Position numbers and translations under genes: made by a program. Below, piece after piece: positions 1 to 8,443 of a DNA stretch of 64,000 bases. Numbering within the stretch: position 1 is the stretch's first letter; each line of letters starts with the position of its first letter. The DNA is from Pseudochrobactrum sp. sp1633 (GTDB lineage Bacteria > Pseudomonadota > Alphaproteobacteria > Rhizobiales > Rhizobiaceae): contig NZ_JARRAE010000004.1 of assembly GCF_030376605.1 (NCBI RefSeq), forward strand, positions 124,001-188,000, in the 5' to 3' direction. The notes beneath the pieces were generated by a model. It saw only the letters and a program-made list of their open reading frames with translations. It ran no database searches and was not told the DNA's origin.

Positions 1-471
1 AACCAGTGATACGGCACGCCCCCGCATATTGGCTGCCACCAGACGCGCGGTTATGGCCAGCATCAGGCCAAATCCTGCTGCCGCTGCAATGCCGGTCAGC
101 ACGCGGGCAACCATCATCACCTCAAAACTTGTGGTCGAGGCTGCAACGCTTTGGGCAACGGCATAGAATATCAGGAGGCCCAACAACCCGTTTTTATGTT
201 CAACGCGTAAAGCCAGAAACAGCAGCGTCACCACCGGCCCGCCAAAGACCATACCTAAGGCATAAAGGGAAATAAGATTGCCGATATCGGCAATGGAACG
301 GCCAAAGGCCTGCTGCAGCGACGGCAACAGACCGGAAATCATCAGTTCAGATGTTGTTAAAGCAAAAACACCCAGCGCCAGACTATAGACAACCAGCGGT
401 ATTGCTGGCTTATCAAGGGAAGCAATTATCGTTCGCTCCGCTGGTAAAGCGGAATCGCAAATATCATTCAT
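1..471 (-). CDS. MFS efflux transporter, partial (N-terminal half, cut by window edge)
   Basis: Reading the minus strand from about 471 gives an open frame to the window edge, beginning MNDICDSALP. It continues with hydrophobic segments in the order expected of a drug/sugar-efflux major facilitator (DHA1 or AraJ-like): a first helix around 'YSLALGVFALTTSELM', a cytoplasmic loop, and 'VARVLTGIAAAAGFGLML' as helix 4. Roughly 157 codons are present; the C-terminal helices lie outside the window. An alternative in-frame ATG lies 12 bases upstream at 483, but that one would sit inside the palindrome at 482-505, and a weak GAGA favours 471. It is divergent from a TetR-type regulator, which suggests that the regulator represses it. 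The substrate cannot be read from the sequence. Confidence 0.8.
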   Translation of the reverse strand, partial: MNDICDSALPAERTIIASLDKPAIPLVVYSLALGVFALTTSELMISGLLPSLQQAFGRSIADIGNLISLYALGMVFGGPVVTLLFLALRVEHKNGLLGLLIFYAVAQSVAASTTSFEVMMVARVLTGIAAAAGFGLMLAITARLVAANMRGRAVSLV

Positions 472-481
472 CGTGAATCTC

Positions 482-505
482 ATTATGTAGTGATGATTAC
501 ATAAT
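482..505. promoter_or_regulatory. Probable TetR operator (8-bp inverted repeat)
   Basis: ATTATGTA (482-489) and TACATAAT (498-505) are perfect inverted copies separated by 8 bases, in the gap between the divergent MFS gene and the TetR-family gene. The position and symmetry fit an autoregulatory TetR operator that would control both genes. This is inferred from position and dyad symmetry only. Confidence 0.55.
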
Positions 506-568
506 TCATATCAACTTGAATGCTGCGGTCAAGTGAATTATATAAGACATACTAAAGAAAGGTATGAA

Positions 569-1177
569 ATGGCTTTACGCGGCAGACCGCGCAGCTTTGA
601 TCGTGAAGATGCGCTGGACAGAGTTATGAAAGTTTTCTGGGAAAAAGGCTATGAATGCGCCCAGATTAACGACTTTACTGCGGCTATCGGCATTACTCCG
701 CCAAGTTTTTACGCCGCATTCGGCTCCAAGGAACAAGCGTTCCGGGAGGCTGTGGACTATTACAGTGCAACAATCGGTGGCGCGCCTCTGGATGCGCTCG
801 ATGAAGCTACGACCATTCAGCAGGGCATCCGCGCCATGCTGGAAACCCATGCAGACAAGACCTATGCCTGCCCTGCGGGTGGATGCATGGTCAGCGTCAG
901 CAGCATTCAATGCAAACCGGAAAACAAACCGGTCAAAGAGTTTCTCAAAACTATCCGGCAAACTTCATTTGAGCGGATTTTTGCCCGTTGTGAACGCGCG
1001 CTGAAAGACGGCGACCTGCCGGCAGGCACAGACCTGACGCAGATGGCAGAATTCTATCATGCCATGTTGCAGAGCCTGTCTTATGAAGCACGGGATGGCG
1101 GCACCAGAGAATCTGTGCAAAGTATCATTGAGATGGCAATGCGTGCCATGCCGCAGCGCGTTGTGGTAACAGCCTGA
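569..1177 (+). CDS. TetR/AcrR family transcriptional regulator
   Basis: This is a DNA-binding repressor of 202 residues. The N-terminal helix-turn-helix lies at roughly residues 25-60 ('ITPPSFYAAFGSKEQAF', the typical recognition helix followed by the 'F.SKE' signature), and a helical ligand-binding domain fills the rest. The ligand domain contains a 'CPAGGCMV' segment, as in TetR proteins that end helix 6 with a GC-M/L-V motif. I chose the ATG at 569 because AAAGAAAGG (554-562) precedes it at good spacing; an in-frame start at 533 would add 12 residues that do not look like the family. It is divergent from the MFS gene, with a palindrome between them, so it most likely represses that transporter. 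The inducer is unknown. Confidence 0.88.
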   Translation: MALRGRPRSFDREDALDRVMKVFWEKGYECAQINDFTAAIGITPPSFYAAFGSKEQAFREAVDYYSATIGGAPLDALDEATTIQQGIRAMLETHADKTYACPAGGCMVSVSSIQCKPENKPVKEFLKTIRQTSFERIFARCERALKDGDLPAGTDLTQMAEFYHAMLQSLSYEARDGGTRESVQSIIEMAMRAMPQRVVVTA

Positions 1178-1206
1178 TCCCGTAACCTCCGGACTTCAGA
1201 AAACAA

Positions 1207-1593
1207 ATGTTGAAAACTTACAGCGGTGGCTGCCTGTGCGGTTCAATAAAATTTGAAGCGAAGGGAAATCCTTTATCGCTCAAGCCCCACGGTTGCTGCT
1301 GTAAAATTTGTCAGCGACACACAGGGGCCTTAACCGCAACCTGGGTGGAATTTGCTGCTCAGGCCGTGCGCTGGACCGGTGAAGGCGGTAAGCCAGCCAC
1401 CTACCGCTCATCCTCCTATTCCAGTCGCGCTTTTTGCCCTGCTTGCGGCAGTTCCATTGGTGCGATTGACGATGAACCGGTCATTGCGCTGCTGCTTGGT
1501 TGTTTTGATGATAATAACCAGCCGGAATTTGCGTCGGAATATACGTCTTTTGAAGATATGCAGCCCGATTGGTGGCATCCGGAACGCAGATAG
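1207..1593 (+). CDS. GFA-family (CENP-V/GFA fold) zinc protein
   Basis: This 128-residue protein has the cysteine pattern of the glutathione-dependent formaldehyde-activating (GFA) family. 'GGCLCGSI' is near the N-terminus, 'CCCKICQRHTG' lies around residues 31-41, and 'FCPACGSSI' lies around 77-85. These cysteines form the two zinc sites of the fold. Members of this family have been named after formaldehyde/glutathione chemistry, but the enzymatic role of most is unproven, so only the family is claimed here. It lies 29 bases after the TetR gene and 6 bases before the VOC gene, so all three may be co-transcribed. Confidence 0.85.
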   Translation: MLKTYSGGCLCGSIKFEAKGNPLSLKPHGCCCKICQRHTGALTATWVEFAAQAVRWTGEGGKPATYRSSSYSSRAFCPACGSSIGAIDDEPVIALLLGCFDDNNQPEFASEYTSFEDMQPDWWHPERR

Positions 1594-1599
1594 AACCAC

Positions 1600-1953
1600 A
1601 TGCCCCATCAGACAATCGCCTCCGTCCTAATCCATGTCAGTGATGTTGCTCAAGCCCTGCAGTGGTATCAGCGGGCTTTTCCGCAGGCTGTCGCCTGCCG
1701 ACTAGATGAGTTTGATTTCGACTATCTCAGGATCGGCACGATTGATCTTGAAATTGTCCCTGCTGATGAAAAAGTCGCCTCAGGTGCTGCGGGTTCTGTT
1801 GTCTATTGGCAGGTTGAGGATTTCGATCAGGCTGTCGCGCATCTGCTGTCAGTCGGCGGTGTTCTCTATCGCGGCCCTTTAAACATTCAGGACGGATTAC
1901 TCATGTGCCAGATCCGTGACCCGTGGGGCAATTGCATCGGCCTTCGTGGCTAA
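1600..1953 (+). CDS. VOC / glyoxalase-bleomycin-resistance family protein
   Basis: This is a 117-residue single-domain member of the vicinal oxygen chelate superfamily. The first beta-alpha-beta-beta-beta module includes 'VLIHVSDVAQALQWYQRAF', and the second ends with 'MCQIRDPWGNCIGL', the usual 'DP.GN..GL' closing motif. Members include dioxygenases, glyoxalases and antibiotic-binding proteins, so the reaction cannot be assigned. The first-strand metal ligand appears to be the His in 'LIHV'. It follows the GFA gene by 6 bases and is followed by a strong terminator, closing a small regulator-GFA-VOC unit. Confidence 0.83.
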   Translation: MPHQTIASVLIHVSDVAQALQWYQRAFPQAVACRLDEFDFDYLRIGTIDLEIVPADEKVASGAAGSVVYWQVEDFDQAVAHLLSVGGVLYRGPLNIQDGLLMCQIRDPWGNCIGLRG

Positions 1954-1956
1954 TAT

Positions 1957-1989
1957 AAAAAAAACCCGCCGGAATGGCGGGTTTTTTAT
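1957..1989. terminator. Bidirectional rho-independent terminator
   Basis: The stem AAAACCCGCC / GGCGGGTTTT has a short GAAT-type loop and has A- and T-runs on the two sides. It lies between the convergent VOC gene (+) and pheT (-) and can serve both. Confidence 0.85.
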
Positions 1990-2006
1990 TTTCGCGATTA
2001 GCTTAA

Positions 2007-4424
2007 TCAGCCGCGCAATACGCCGCCGGTCTGTTTGGTAACAGCCTCAACGATGCGCTTGGCTGTTGCGTCCAGATCTTCATCGGTCAGTGTACGGTCA
2101 AGCGGCTGCAACACCACTTCCACGGCCACAGACTTCTTGCCTTCACCCAGCGAGGCGCCGGTGAAAATGTCAAACACCTGCGCACCCGCAATCAGCTTCT
2201 TCTCGGCAGAATTCACCGCACGAACAATTGCTGCTGCCTCAACAGTGCTGTCGACGACAAAAGCAAAGTCACGCTTCACACTCTGGAACTGCGACAGTGT
2301 CAGAGCAGGTTTGGTGGCACCGGATTTCTGCTTAGGCTCAGGGATAGCGTCGATAAAAACTTCAAAGCCGCACAGAGCGCCCGAAACATCGAGCAGCTCC
2401 AGTGCATCCGGATGGAACTCACCGAAATAACCGAGCACCACTTTAGGGCCGAGCTTCAATGTGCCCGAACGACCCGGATGATACCATGACGGCCCACCGG
2501 CTTCGATCTGAATACGGTCAACCGGCGCACCGCAGGCTTCCAATACAGCCAGTGCATCGGCTTTGGCATCAAACACGCCAACATTTTGCGCATTGCCTGA
2601 CCAGAAACGACCTGCACCTTCAACACCGGCTGTGCCGCGACGGATACCACCGGCCACGCGGCGCTGGTCTTCCGGCTTATCGCCTTCATAGGTGCCCGAC
2701 ACTTCAAACAGTGCCAGATCAGCAAAGCCACGGTCAGCATTACGCTGAGCAGCCGACAACAGACCCGGCAGCAGGCTCGGGCGCATATCCGACATATCAG
2801 ATGCAATCGGATTTGCCAGTTTCAGTTCCGGTTTTCCGCCGCCAAAAGCTTTGGCCTGCGCTTCCGAGATGAAAGAATAGGTCACCGCTTCCATCATGCC
2901 GCGTGTTGCCAGAATACGCTTAGCAAGGCGGGTCCGGATCTGCAGAGTCGTCAGGATTTTCGTGTTTACACTGCCCATATTCGGCAGGGGCTGCGGTTCA
3001 ATCTGATTGATGCCGTGAATACGCATCACTTCTTCAACCAGATCAGCTTTGCCTTCCACGTCACCGCGCCATGACGGCACTTTGACCTGCAGAACAGCCT
3101 TGCCATCACCTTCAACAGCAAAGCCGAGGCGTGCCAGAATATCAGCAGATTCCTGATAGGAGACTTCAATACCGGTCAGGCGTTTGACTTCCGATACCGG
3201 AAATTCAATGGCGCGCGGGCTGTATGACGTATAGCCGACAGTTTCTGTTTCGGTTGGTTCACCGCCGCAGAAATCCAGCACCAGTTTCGTTGCCAGTTCA
3301 ACGCCGGATTCCATCATTTCAGGATCAACGCCGCGCTCAAAACGATAGCGTGCATCGGTGATAATACCCAGTTCACGACCGGTACGCGCAATCATACGCG
3401 CATCCCAGAGCGCGGATTCAATCAGCACATCCGTGGTGTTTTCGTCGCAGCCGGAATGTTCACCGCCCATGATGCCGGCAATGGATTCCACGCCTTTTTC
3501 ATCAGCAATCACATAATGATTATCCGAGAGCTTATACTCACGCTGATCAAGTGCCAGTACGGTTTCATCTTCCTTGGCACGGCGCACGGTCAGATTGCCC
3601 TGCACTTTGGCAGCATCAAACACATGCAACGGGCGACCATAATCAAAGGTCACATAATTGGTGATATCCACCAGTGCATTGATCGGGCGCAGGCCGATTG
3701 CTGTGAGGCGCTGTTGCAGCCATTTCGGACTCGGGCCGTTTTTAACGCCCTTTACCAGACGCAGCGAGAAACCATTACAGAACGGCTTGTCCGCATCCTG
3801 ATCGAGAATGACCTTAACCGGCGTTGCGCCTGCACCTTTAACCGGCGTAATCACATCACCTTTGAGCGTGCCAAGACCGGCTGCAGCCAGATCGCGGGCA
3901 ATACCATGCACACCGGTGCAATCAGCACGGTTTGGTGTGAGGCCGACTTCAATGATCGGGTCATCAATACCCATATAGGACGCAAAGCTCATGCCTACCG
4001 GCGCATCTTCCGGCAAATCAATAATGCCGTTATGCTCATCCGACAGTTCCAGCTCGCGCTCGGAACACATCATGCCGAAGCTCTCAACGCCGCGGATTTT
4101 GCCGACAGACAGTGTAACATCAAGACCCGGCACATAATCGCCAGGCTTGCCGAGGACGCCCACCAGACCGGCGCGGGCATTTGGTGCACCGCACACGACC
4201 TGTACCGGCTGGCCTTCACCGGTATCAACGGTGAGCACGCGCAGCTTGTCCGCATCAGGATGCGGAACAGCGGTTAGCACTTTAGCAATTTTGAATGTTT
4301 TGAAGGCCGCGCGATCATCAACCCCGTCCACTTCCAGACCAATATCTGTCAGTTTTTCGAGAATTTCTTCCAGCGTGGCGTCGGTTTCAAGGTGATCCTT
4401 GAGCCAGGAAAGCGTGAATTTCAT
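2007..4424 (-). CDS. pheT: Phenylalanine-tRNA ligase, beta subunit
   Basis: This is the beta chain of the alpha2-beta2 PheRS that charges tRNA-Phe. The 805 residues match the usual length. In order it shows an EMAPII-like tRNA-binding domain (about residues 40-150, '[11 protein letters not shown]'), then '[19 protein letters not shown]', a B3/4 editing domain with '[17 protein letters not shown]', a B5 DNA-binding-like domain, a catalytic-like core, and a C-terminal ferredoxin-fold anticodon-binding domain (last 90 or so residues, '[13 protein letters not shown]'). It begins 20 bases after the pheS stop and is presumably co-transcribed with it. It ends at the shared terminator at 1957-1989. 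Confidence 0.98.
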   Translation of the reverse strand: MKFTLSWLKDHLETDATLEEILEKLTDIGLEVDGVDDRAAFKTFKIAKVLTAVPHPDADKLRVLTVDTGEGQPVQVVCGAPNARAGLVGVLGKPGDYVPGLDVTLSVGKIRGVESFGMMCSERELELSDEHNGIIDLPEDAPVGMSFASYMGIDDPIIEVGLTPNRADCTGVHGIARDLAAAGLGTLKGDVITPVKGAGATPVKVILDQDADKPFCNGFSLRLVKGVKNGPSPKWLQQRLTAIGLRPINALVDITNYVTFDYGRPLHVFDAAKVQGNLTVRRAKEDETVLALDQREYKLSDNHYVIADEKGVESIAGIMGGEHSGCDENTTDVLIESALWDARMIARTGRELGIITDARYRFERGVDPEMMESGVELATKLVLDFCGGEPTETETVGYTSYSPRAIEFPVSEVKRLTGIEVSYQESADILARLGFAVEGDGKAVLQVKVPSWRGDVEGKADLVEEVMRIHGINQIEPQPLPNMGSVNTKILTTLQIRTRLAKRILATRGMMEAVTYSFISEAQAKAFGGGKPELKLANPIASDMSDMRPSLLPGLLSAAQRNADRGFADLALFEVSGTYEGDKPEDQRRVAGGIRRGTAGVEGAGRFWSGNAQNVGVFDAKADALAVLEACGAPVDRIQIEAGGPSWYHPGRSGTLKLGPKVVLGYFGEFHPDALELLDVSGALCGFEVFIDAIPEPKQKSGATKPALTLSQFQSVKRDFAFVVDSTVEAAAIVRAVNSAEKKLIAGAQVFDIFTGASLGEGKKSVAVEVVLQPLDRTLTDEDLDATAKRIVEAVTKQTGGVLRG

Positions 4425-4444
4425 CTGTTTATACCTTCCTGTAT

Positions 4445-5554
4445 TTACGCGCTCAGACCGCCGAACAATGTCGGCAGATCAAGCGGACGGAAACCATAGT
4501 GATTGAGCCAGCGCACATCCGCATCAAAGAAAGCGCGCAGATCAGGCATGCCATATTTCAGCATTGCGATACGGTCGATCCCCATGCCCCATGCAAAGCC
4601 CTGATAGACATCCGGATCATAGCCCGCATTGCGCAGCACATTCGGGTGCACCATGCCGCAGCCGAGAATTTCCAGCCAGTCATTGCCTTCGCCGAATTTC
4701 ACATTGCCGCCGGAACGGTCGCACTGAATGTCAACCTCCATCGACGGCTCGGTGAAAGGGAAGAAGCTCGGACGCAGACGCATCTTAACGGACGGCACTT
4801 CAAAGAAAGTCTTGCAGAACTCTTCCAGCACCCATTTGATATTGGCAACATTCGACGATTTATCGACAACCAGACCTTCCACCTGATGGAACATCGGTGA
4901 GTGTGTGGCATCGGAATCCATACGATAGGTCTTGCCCGGAATAACGATACGGATCGGTTCATCACGACCCTGCGTCTCACGCAGTTTCGCAAAACGCTCC
5001 ATCGTATGTACCTGCACCGGCGAAGTATGGGTGCGCAGCAATTTGCGCTCTCCGTTTTCATCCGGTTTGAAGAAGAATGTATCGTGCATTTCACGCGCCG
5101 GATGACCTTCAGGGAAGTTCAGCGCCGTGAAATTGTAATAATCGGTTTCGATGTCCGAACCTTCGGCAATCGAGAAGCCCATATCGGCAAAAATTGCCGT
5201 AATCTCATCAATCACCTGAGAAATCGGGTGGATCCGACCGCGCGATGCAGCGGAAGGGCGCACCGGCAAGGTCACATCAAGTTTTTCGCGCTCAAGCTTC
5301 TCAGCAATGGCAATTTTGCGCAGATCGGCTTTGCGCGTGCTCAGCGCTTCGGTCACACGGTTTTTCAGACCATTAATGGCCGGTCCCTGTGTCTGGCGCT
5401 CTTCAGGGCTCATTGCGCCCAGCGATTTCAGCTTTTCAGAAACAGAACCTTTTTTGCCGAGAACGGCAACACGCACGGCCTCAATCGTCTGTTCATCACC
5501 GGCAGCGGCAATCTCAGCCAAAATGCCCTGTTCGAGTAGTGAGAGATCGCTCAT
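4445..5554 (-). CDS. pheS: Phenylalanine-tRNA ligase, alpha subunit
   Basis: This is the catalytic alpha chain of PheRS, 369 residues long. The N-terminal 100 residues form the helical coiled-coil arm that contacts tRNA. Class II motifs follow: '[20 protein letters not shown]' leads into the active site, motif 2 is '[18 protein letters not shown]', and motif 3 is '[17 protein letters not shown]' near the C-terminus. The ATG at 5554 gives the normal family N-terminus. The gene leads the pheS-pheT pair. I saw no obvious phe leader peptide or attenuator in the 215 bases upstream; that space holds only the rplT terminator. Confidence 0.98.
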   Translation of the reverse strand: MSDLSLLEQGILAEIAAAGDEQTIEAVRVAVLGKKGSVSEKLKSLGAMSPEERQTQGPAINGLKNRVTEALSTRKADLRKIAIAEKLEREKLDVTLPVRPSAASRGRIHPISQVIDEITAIFADMGFSIAEGSDIETDYYNFTALNFPEGHPAREMHDTFFFKPDENGERKLLRTHTSPVQVHTMERFAKLRETQGRDEPIRIVIPGKTYRMDSDATHSPMFHQVEGLVVDKSSNVANIKWVLEEFCKTFFEVPSVKMRLRPSFFPFTEPSMEVDIQCDRSGGNVKFGEGNDWLEILGCGMVHPNVLRNAGYDPDVYQGFAWGMGIDRIAMLKYGMPDLRAFFDADVRWLNHYGFRPLDLPTLFGGLSA

Positions 5555-5671
5555 TATTCAGATCCTTGATAATTGTGCCGTGCAACAACATCTGATGTTT
5601 TTTCTCGCATGCAGCAACCGGAAAACCGTTTTACTCTTCTGCGACATAGTTTTGTTTAGCTAATTCAAACG

Positions 5672-5705
5672 AAAAACCCGCGCCAGTATCACCAGCGCGG
5701 GTTTT
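5672..5705 (-). terminator. Terminator of rpmI-rplT
   Basis: AAAACCCGCGC (5673-5683) pairs perfectly with GCGCGGGTTTT (5695-5705). On the minus strand the stem is followed by a T-run. It lies 65-100 bases downstream of the rplT stop. Confidence 0.85.
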
Positions 5706-5769
5706 CCAAATACAACCAAAAACCTTGGCCTAACGGCCTTGGTACAAAAGCTTTGGAAGAGCGGCTGGC

Positions 5770-6171
5770 TTAGTTGACAGCAGACTCAAAAGCATTCGGT
5801 GTTGTGTCTTTCAGATATTCAAGCGCTGTCTTTGCGGATGCAACGAGCGCGCCGAATGCTGCTGGCTCATGAATAGCCAGATCCGACAGAACCTTACGGT
5901 CTACTTCGATGTTAGCCTTGGCCAGACCATCGATGAAACGGCCATAGGTCAGGCCATGCAGACGAACAGCAGCATTGATACGCTGAATCCACAGAGCGCG
6001 GAAAGTGCGCTTGCGATTCTTGCGATCGCGGTATGCATACTGTTTCGAACGATCGACAGCAGCTTTAGCAGTGCGGATCGTATTTTTACGACGACCGCGG
6101 AAACCTTCAGCCTGCTTCAGGACTTTTTTGTGCTTTGCGTGAGATGTCACGCCGCGTTTAACACGTGCCAT
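5770..6171 (-). CDS. rplT: 50S ribosomal protein L20
   Basis: This 133-residue basic protein binds 23S rRNA early in 50S assembly. It begins [19 protein letters not shown] and continues with the '[19 protein letters not shown]' region typical of the L20 N-terminal extension, followed by the globular '[17 protein letters not shown]' domain. The last 15 residues form a tail slightly longer than in E. coli. It follows rpmI by 24 bases, the conserved pairing. L20 autoregulates rpmI-rplT in enterobacteria through a leader structure; I could not confirm an equivalent in the 6400-6650 leader here. Confidence 0.98.
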   Translation of the reverse strand: MARVKRGVTSHAKHKKVLKQAEGFRGRRKNTIRTAKAAVDRSKQYAYRDRKNRKRTFRALWIQRINAAVRLHGLTYGRFIDGLAKANIEVDRKVLSDLAIHEPAAFGALVASAKTALEYLKDTTPNAFESAVN

Positions 6172-6195
6172 AGTATGATATCCTTAAACTAATGC

Positions 6196-6399
6196 TTACA
6201 GGCCGTTCGGCAGGTAATTCTTGATGACCACTTTGGCATCGGCCTCAGAGAGAACCATGGTGCCGCGTGCATCGCGAAGGAACTTGTTTGAACGCTTGAT
6301 CATACCGTGACGCTTGCCAGCGGCAGCAGCCAACACTTTACCAGTACCGGTGATTTTGAACCGTTTCTTGGCAGCAGATTTGGTCTTCATCTTGGGCAT
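6196..6399 (-). CDS. rpmI: 50S ribosomal protein L35
   Basis: This is a 67-residue ribosomal protein with the diagnostic start [20 protein letters not shown] and the '[16 protein letters not shown]' segment. It is the first gene of the rpmI-rplT pair. A good Shine-Dalgarno (AAGGAG, minus strand just upstream of 6399) sets the start. Unlike the classical infC-rpmI-rplT operon, a terminator separates it from infC, so it needs its own promoter in the 6400-6650 region. Confidence 0.97.
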   Translation of the reverse strand: MPKMKTKSAAKKRFKITGTGKVLAAAAGKRHGMIKRSNKFLRDARGTMVLSEADAKVVIKNYLPNGL

Positions 6400-6652
6400 T
6401 TTGCTACTCCTTAATTATAATCCCTGTCGTATCTGCGATACTCCACGCCTCTTGTTTACAATCCCCCTCGTGCGCTGCACTCCGGGTCTTATTTTCAAAG
6501 GGTTTTGTCAGCATAAGACAAAGACTCGATTGTACTTTCAGGCCGACCAAAGCCCGAAAAGCATACAAAACCGCCACGGCATGCCCTGCCGGTCGGTTTG
6601 AACAGCGTCTCAATACGCATAAATACAGTAAAAAGCAACTCTAAAGTCGCCA

Positions 6653-6676
6653 AATAAAAAGCCGCCCGTAGGCGGC
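6653..6676 (-). terminator. Terminator of infC
   Basis: GCCGCC (6661-6666) and GGCGGC (6671-6676) form a GC-rich stem with a 4-base loop, followed on the minus strand by TTTTTATTT. It lies about 60 bases after the infC stop and separates infC from rpmI-rplT. Confidence 0.8.
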
Positions 6677-6735
6677 CATTTCATTTTGCAAAAACAGAAA
6701 CTGTTATCGCTTCTGCACGCAATATGCGTCAACGC

Positions 6736-7275
6736 TTATCCGCGCGGTGCGAGAACCATCATCATCTGACGGCCTTCAAGCTTTGGCTCTGCTTCAACCT
6801 TAGCGATTTCCGCAGTATCTTCCTTAACACGCTGCAACAGCTTCATGCCAAGTTCCTGATGCGCCATTTCACGGCCACGGAAACGCAAAGTAACTTTGAC
6901 CTTATCTCCGTCTTCAAAGAAACGTCCTGCAGCCTTCAACTTCACTTCATAATCGTGATCGTCGATATTCGGACGCATTTTGAGTTCTTTAATCTCAACC
7001 GTCTTTTGCTTCTTACGCGCTTCGGCAGCTTTTTTCTGGTTCTGATATTTCAGCTTACCAAGATCAACGATCTTACAGACCGGTGGCTCCGCATTAGGAA
7101 CGATCTCAACAAGATCCAGACCCGCTTCTTCAGCGAGTGCAATGGCTTCCTGAATCGTCACTGTGCCATGGTTCTGGCCTTCGGCGTCAATAAGCTGAAC
7201 CCGGGGTACCCGGATATCTCGGTTGGAGCGCGGTCCGTCTTTCTGGACCGGCGTCGCTCTGAACGGTCGGCGAAT
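6736..7275 (-). CDS. infC: Translation initiation factor IF-3, with AUU start codon
   Basis: IF-3 monitors start-codon/tRNA-fMet pairing on the 30S subunit. The standard ATG/GTG frame gives only 141 residues from a GTG at 7161. The same frame stays open upstream and encodes the family's conserved N-terminus ([19 protein letters not shown], then [13 protein letters not shown]). No ATG, GTG or TTG opens that extension. An ATT at 7275-7273, 9 bases after an AGGAG (7285-7289), gives a 179-residue protein of normal length. AUU is the known infC start in E. coli, where it allows IF-3 to repress its own translation. The C-terminal domain includes '[19 protein letters not shown]'. Confidence 0.93.
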   Translation of the reverse strand: MRRPFRATPVQKDGPRSNRDIRVPRVQLIDAEGQNHGTVTIQEAIALAEEAGLDLVEIVPNAEPPVCKIVDLGKLKYQNQKKAAEARKKQKTVEIKELKMRPNIDDHDYEVKLKAAGRFFEDGDKVKVTLRFRGREMAHQELGMKLLQRVKEDTAEIAKVEAEPKLEGRQMMMVLAPRG

Positions 7276-7642
7276 GGTCGTATTCTCCTCGAATTATTAA
7301 AGATATGCAGTGAATTCATGCCGGATACGGGCAATAAATACCGCAGTTGCAGTTTCAGCCAATCCATGACCGTAGTGCAGCGCGCAAGTCAATAGCATCT
7401 TTTGAAATGCAAATCACCCCCCTCGGGGCAATATCAATGCAGTAAAATCATCCGAAAACCGGCTTAAAAGGCACTTCTGATCACAGTTTCATGAGCTTCA
7501 GAACAAATCGGCATCTGTCTGCCTGCTTTTAAAATGAGCATTGCCTCACGGAATTTCAAGTTTATAGCTTGTTGCAGCAATGTTTCATCGCGGATCGCAG
7601 AATTATACGTCCAAAACTTATACGCATAGTCAGGAGCCTTTT
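7276..7642. other. Intergenic region, infC / hydrolase (divergent promoters presumed)
   Basis: These 367 bases lie between the divergent infC and the hydrolase gene. The infC Shine-Dalgarno (7285-7289) is at one end and the hydrolase AGGAG (7632-7636) at the other. I see no RNA gene or strong repeat. Both promoters must lie here, but I could not place the -35/-10 boxes with confidence. Confidence 0.5.
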
Positions 7643-8410
7643 ATGACAGACCAAACCCCGCAGTTTCTTGATGTCAAAGGCACATCAATCGCCCTGCGTC
7701 ACAGAAAAGGTGACAACGCCCCTGGTCTTGTCTGGCTTGGCGGTTATTGCTCTGACATGCTCGGCAGCAAAGCCCAGCATCTCGATCAATGGGCGGAGGC
7801 GCACAACCATTCCATGCTGCGTTTTGACTATTCCGGTCACGGCGAATCCGGTGGTGAATTTAAAGACGGTACAATTTCGCTCTGGCTGGAGCAGAGCCTT
7901 GCCACCTATCGCGCTTTCACAAGCGGCCCGCAGATTCTGATCGGCTCCTCAATGGGCGGTTGGATTGCTCTTCGTATGGCGCAAGAACTCATCAAAGCCG
8001 GAGAAAAGCCTGCCGGTCTGATCCTGCTGGCACCGGCACCGGATTTTACGCAAGTTCTGGTGGAACCAACCTTAACTGAAGATCAGAAGAAACAGCTGGC
8101 AACAAAAGGCTATTTTGAAGAGCCGTCAGAATACTCACCACAGCCTTATATCTACACAAAAAACCTGATTGAGGACGGACGTAACAATTCGGTGCTCAAC
8201 GGTATTATTGAAACCGGTTGCCCTGTGCATATTCTGCAAGGCATGGAAGACCCTGATGTGCCTTATGCCCATGCGCTGCGCCTCGTAGAACATCTGCCGG
8301 TTGATAATGTGACACTGACGCTGATCCGCGATGGGGATCACCGCCTCTCCCGACCACAGGATCTTGATTTGCTGACACGCTCCGTTGAAACCATGATCGC
8401 GCAAGTATAA
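7643..8410 (+). CDS. Alpha/beta hydrolase, ABHD10-like serine esterase
   Basis: This is a 255-residue serine hydrolase. The nucleophile elbow is 'LIGSSMGGWIALRMA', the oxyanion/strand region is 'MLRFDYSGHGESGGEF', and the late 'DGDHRLSRPQDLD' supplies the catalytic His, with an Asp in 'MEDPDVPYAHA'. The 'FDYSGHG.S.G' and 'GSS.GGW' pattern resembles the mitochondrial ABHD10 thioesterase/acyl-glucuronide esterase group, which has alphaproteobacterial relatives. I start at 7643 because CAGGAG lies 6 bases before it; the in-frame ATG at 7580 would add 21 unrelated residues. The BenE-like gene follows 33 bases later. The substrate is unknown. Confidence 0.88.
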   Translation: MTDQTPQFLDVKGTSIALRHRKGDNAPGLVWLGGYCSDMLGSKAQHLDQWAEAHNHSMLRFDYSGHGESGGEFKDGTISLWLEQSLATYRAFTSGPQILIGSSMGGWIALRMAQELIKAGEKPAGLILLAPAPDFTQVLVEPTLTEDQKKQLATKGYFEEPSEYSPQPYIYTKNLIEDGRNNSVLNGIIETGCPVHILQGMEDPDVPYAHALRLVEHLPVDNVTLTLIRDGDHRLSRPQDLDLLTRSVETMIAQV

Positions 8411-8443
8411 CAAGAAAAAGCCTGCAATATTCGGGAGGGGATC

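Noticed and set aside
3456-4277. Long 273-codon open frame on the plus strand opposite pheT
   Set aside because: It lies wholly antisense to the well-conserved pheT coding region and its translation (Cys/His/Arg-rich, low hydrophobic pattern) looks like a codon-usage shadow.
6404-6613. Possible small leader ORF before rpmI (69 codons)
   Set aside because: No recognisable sequence, and composition is as expected for non-coding leader.
7158-7367. 69-codon minus-strand frame upstream of infC
   Set aside because: It runs in a different frame over the infC 5' end; the other frame encodes the conserved IF-3 N-terminus.
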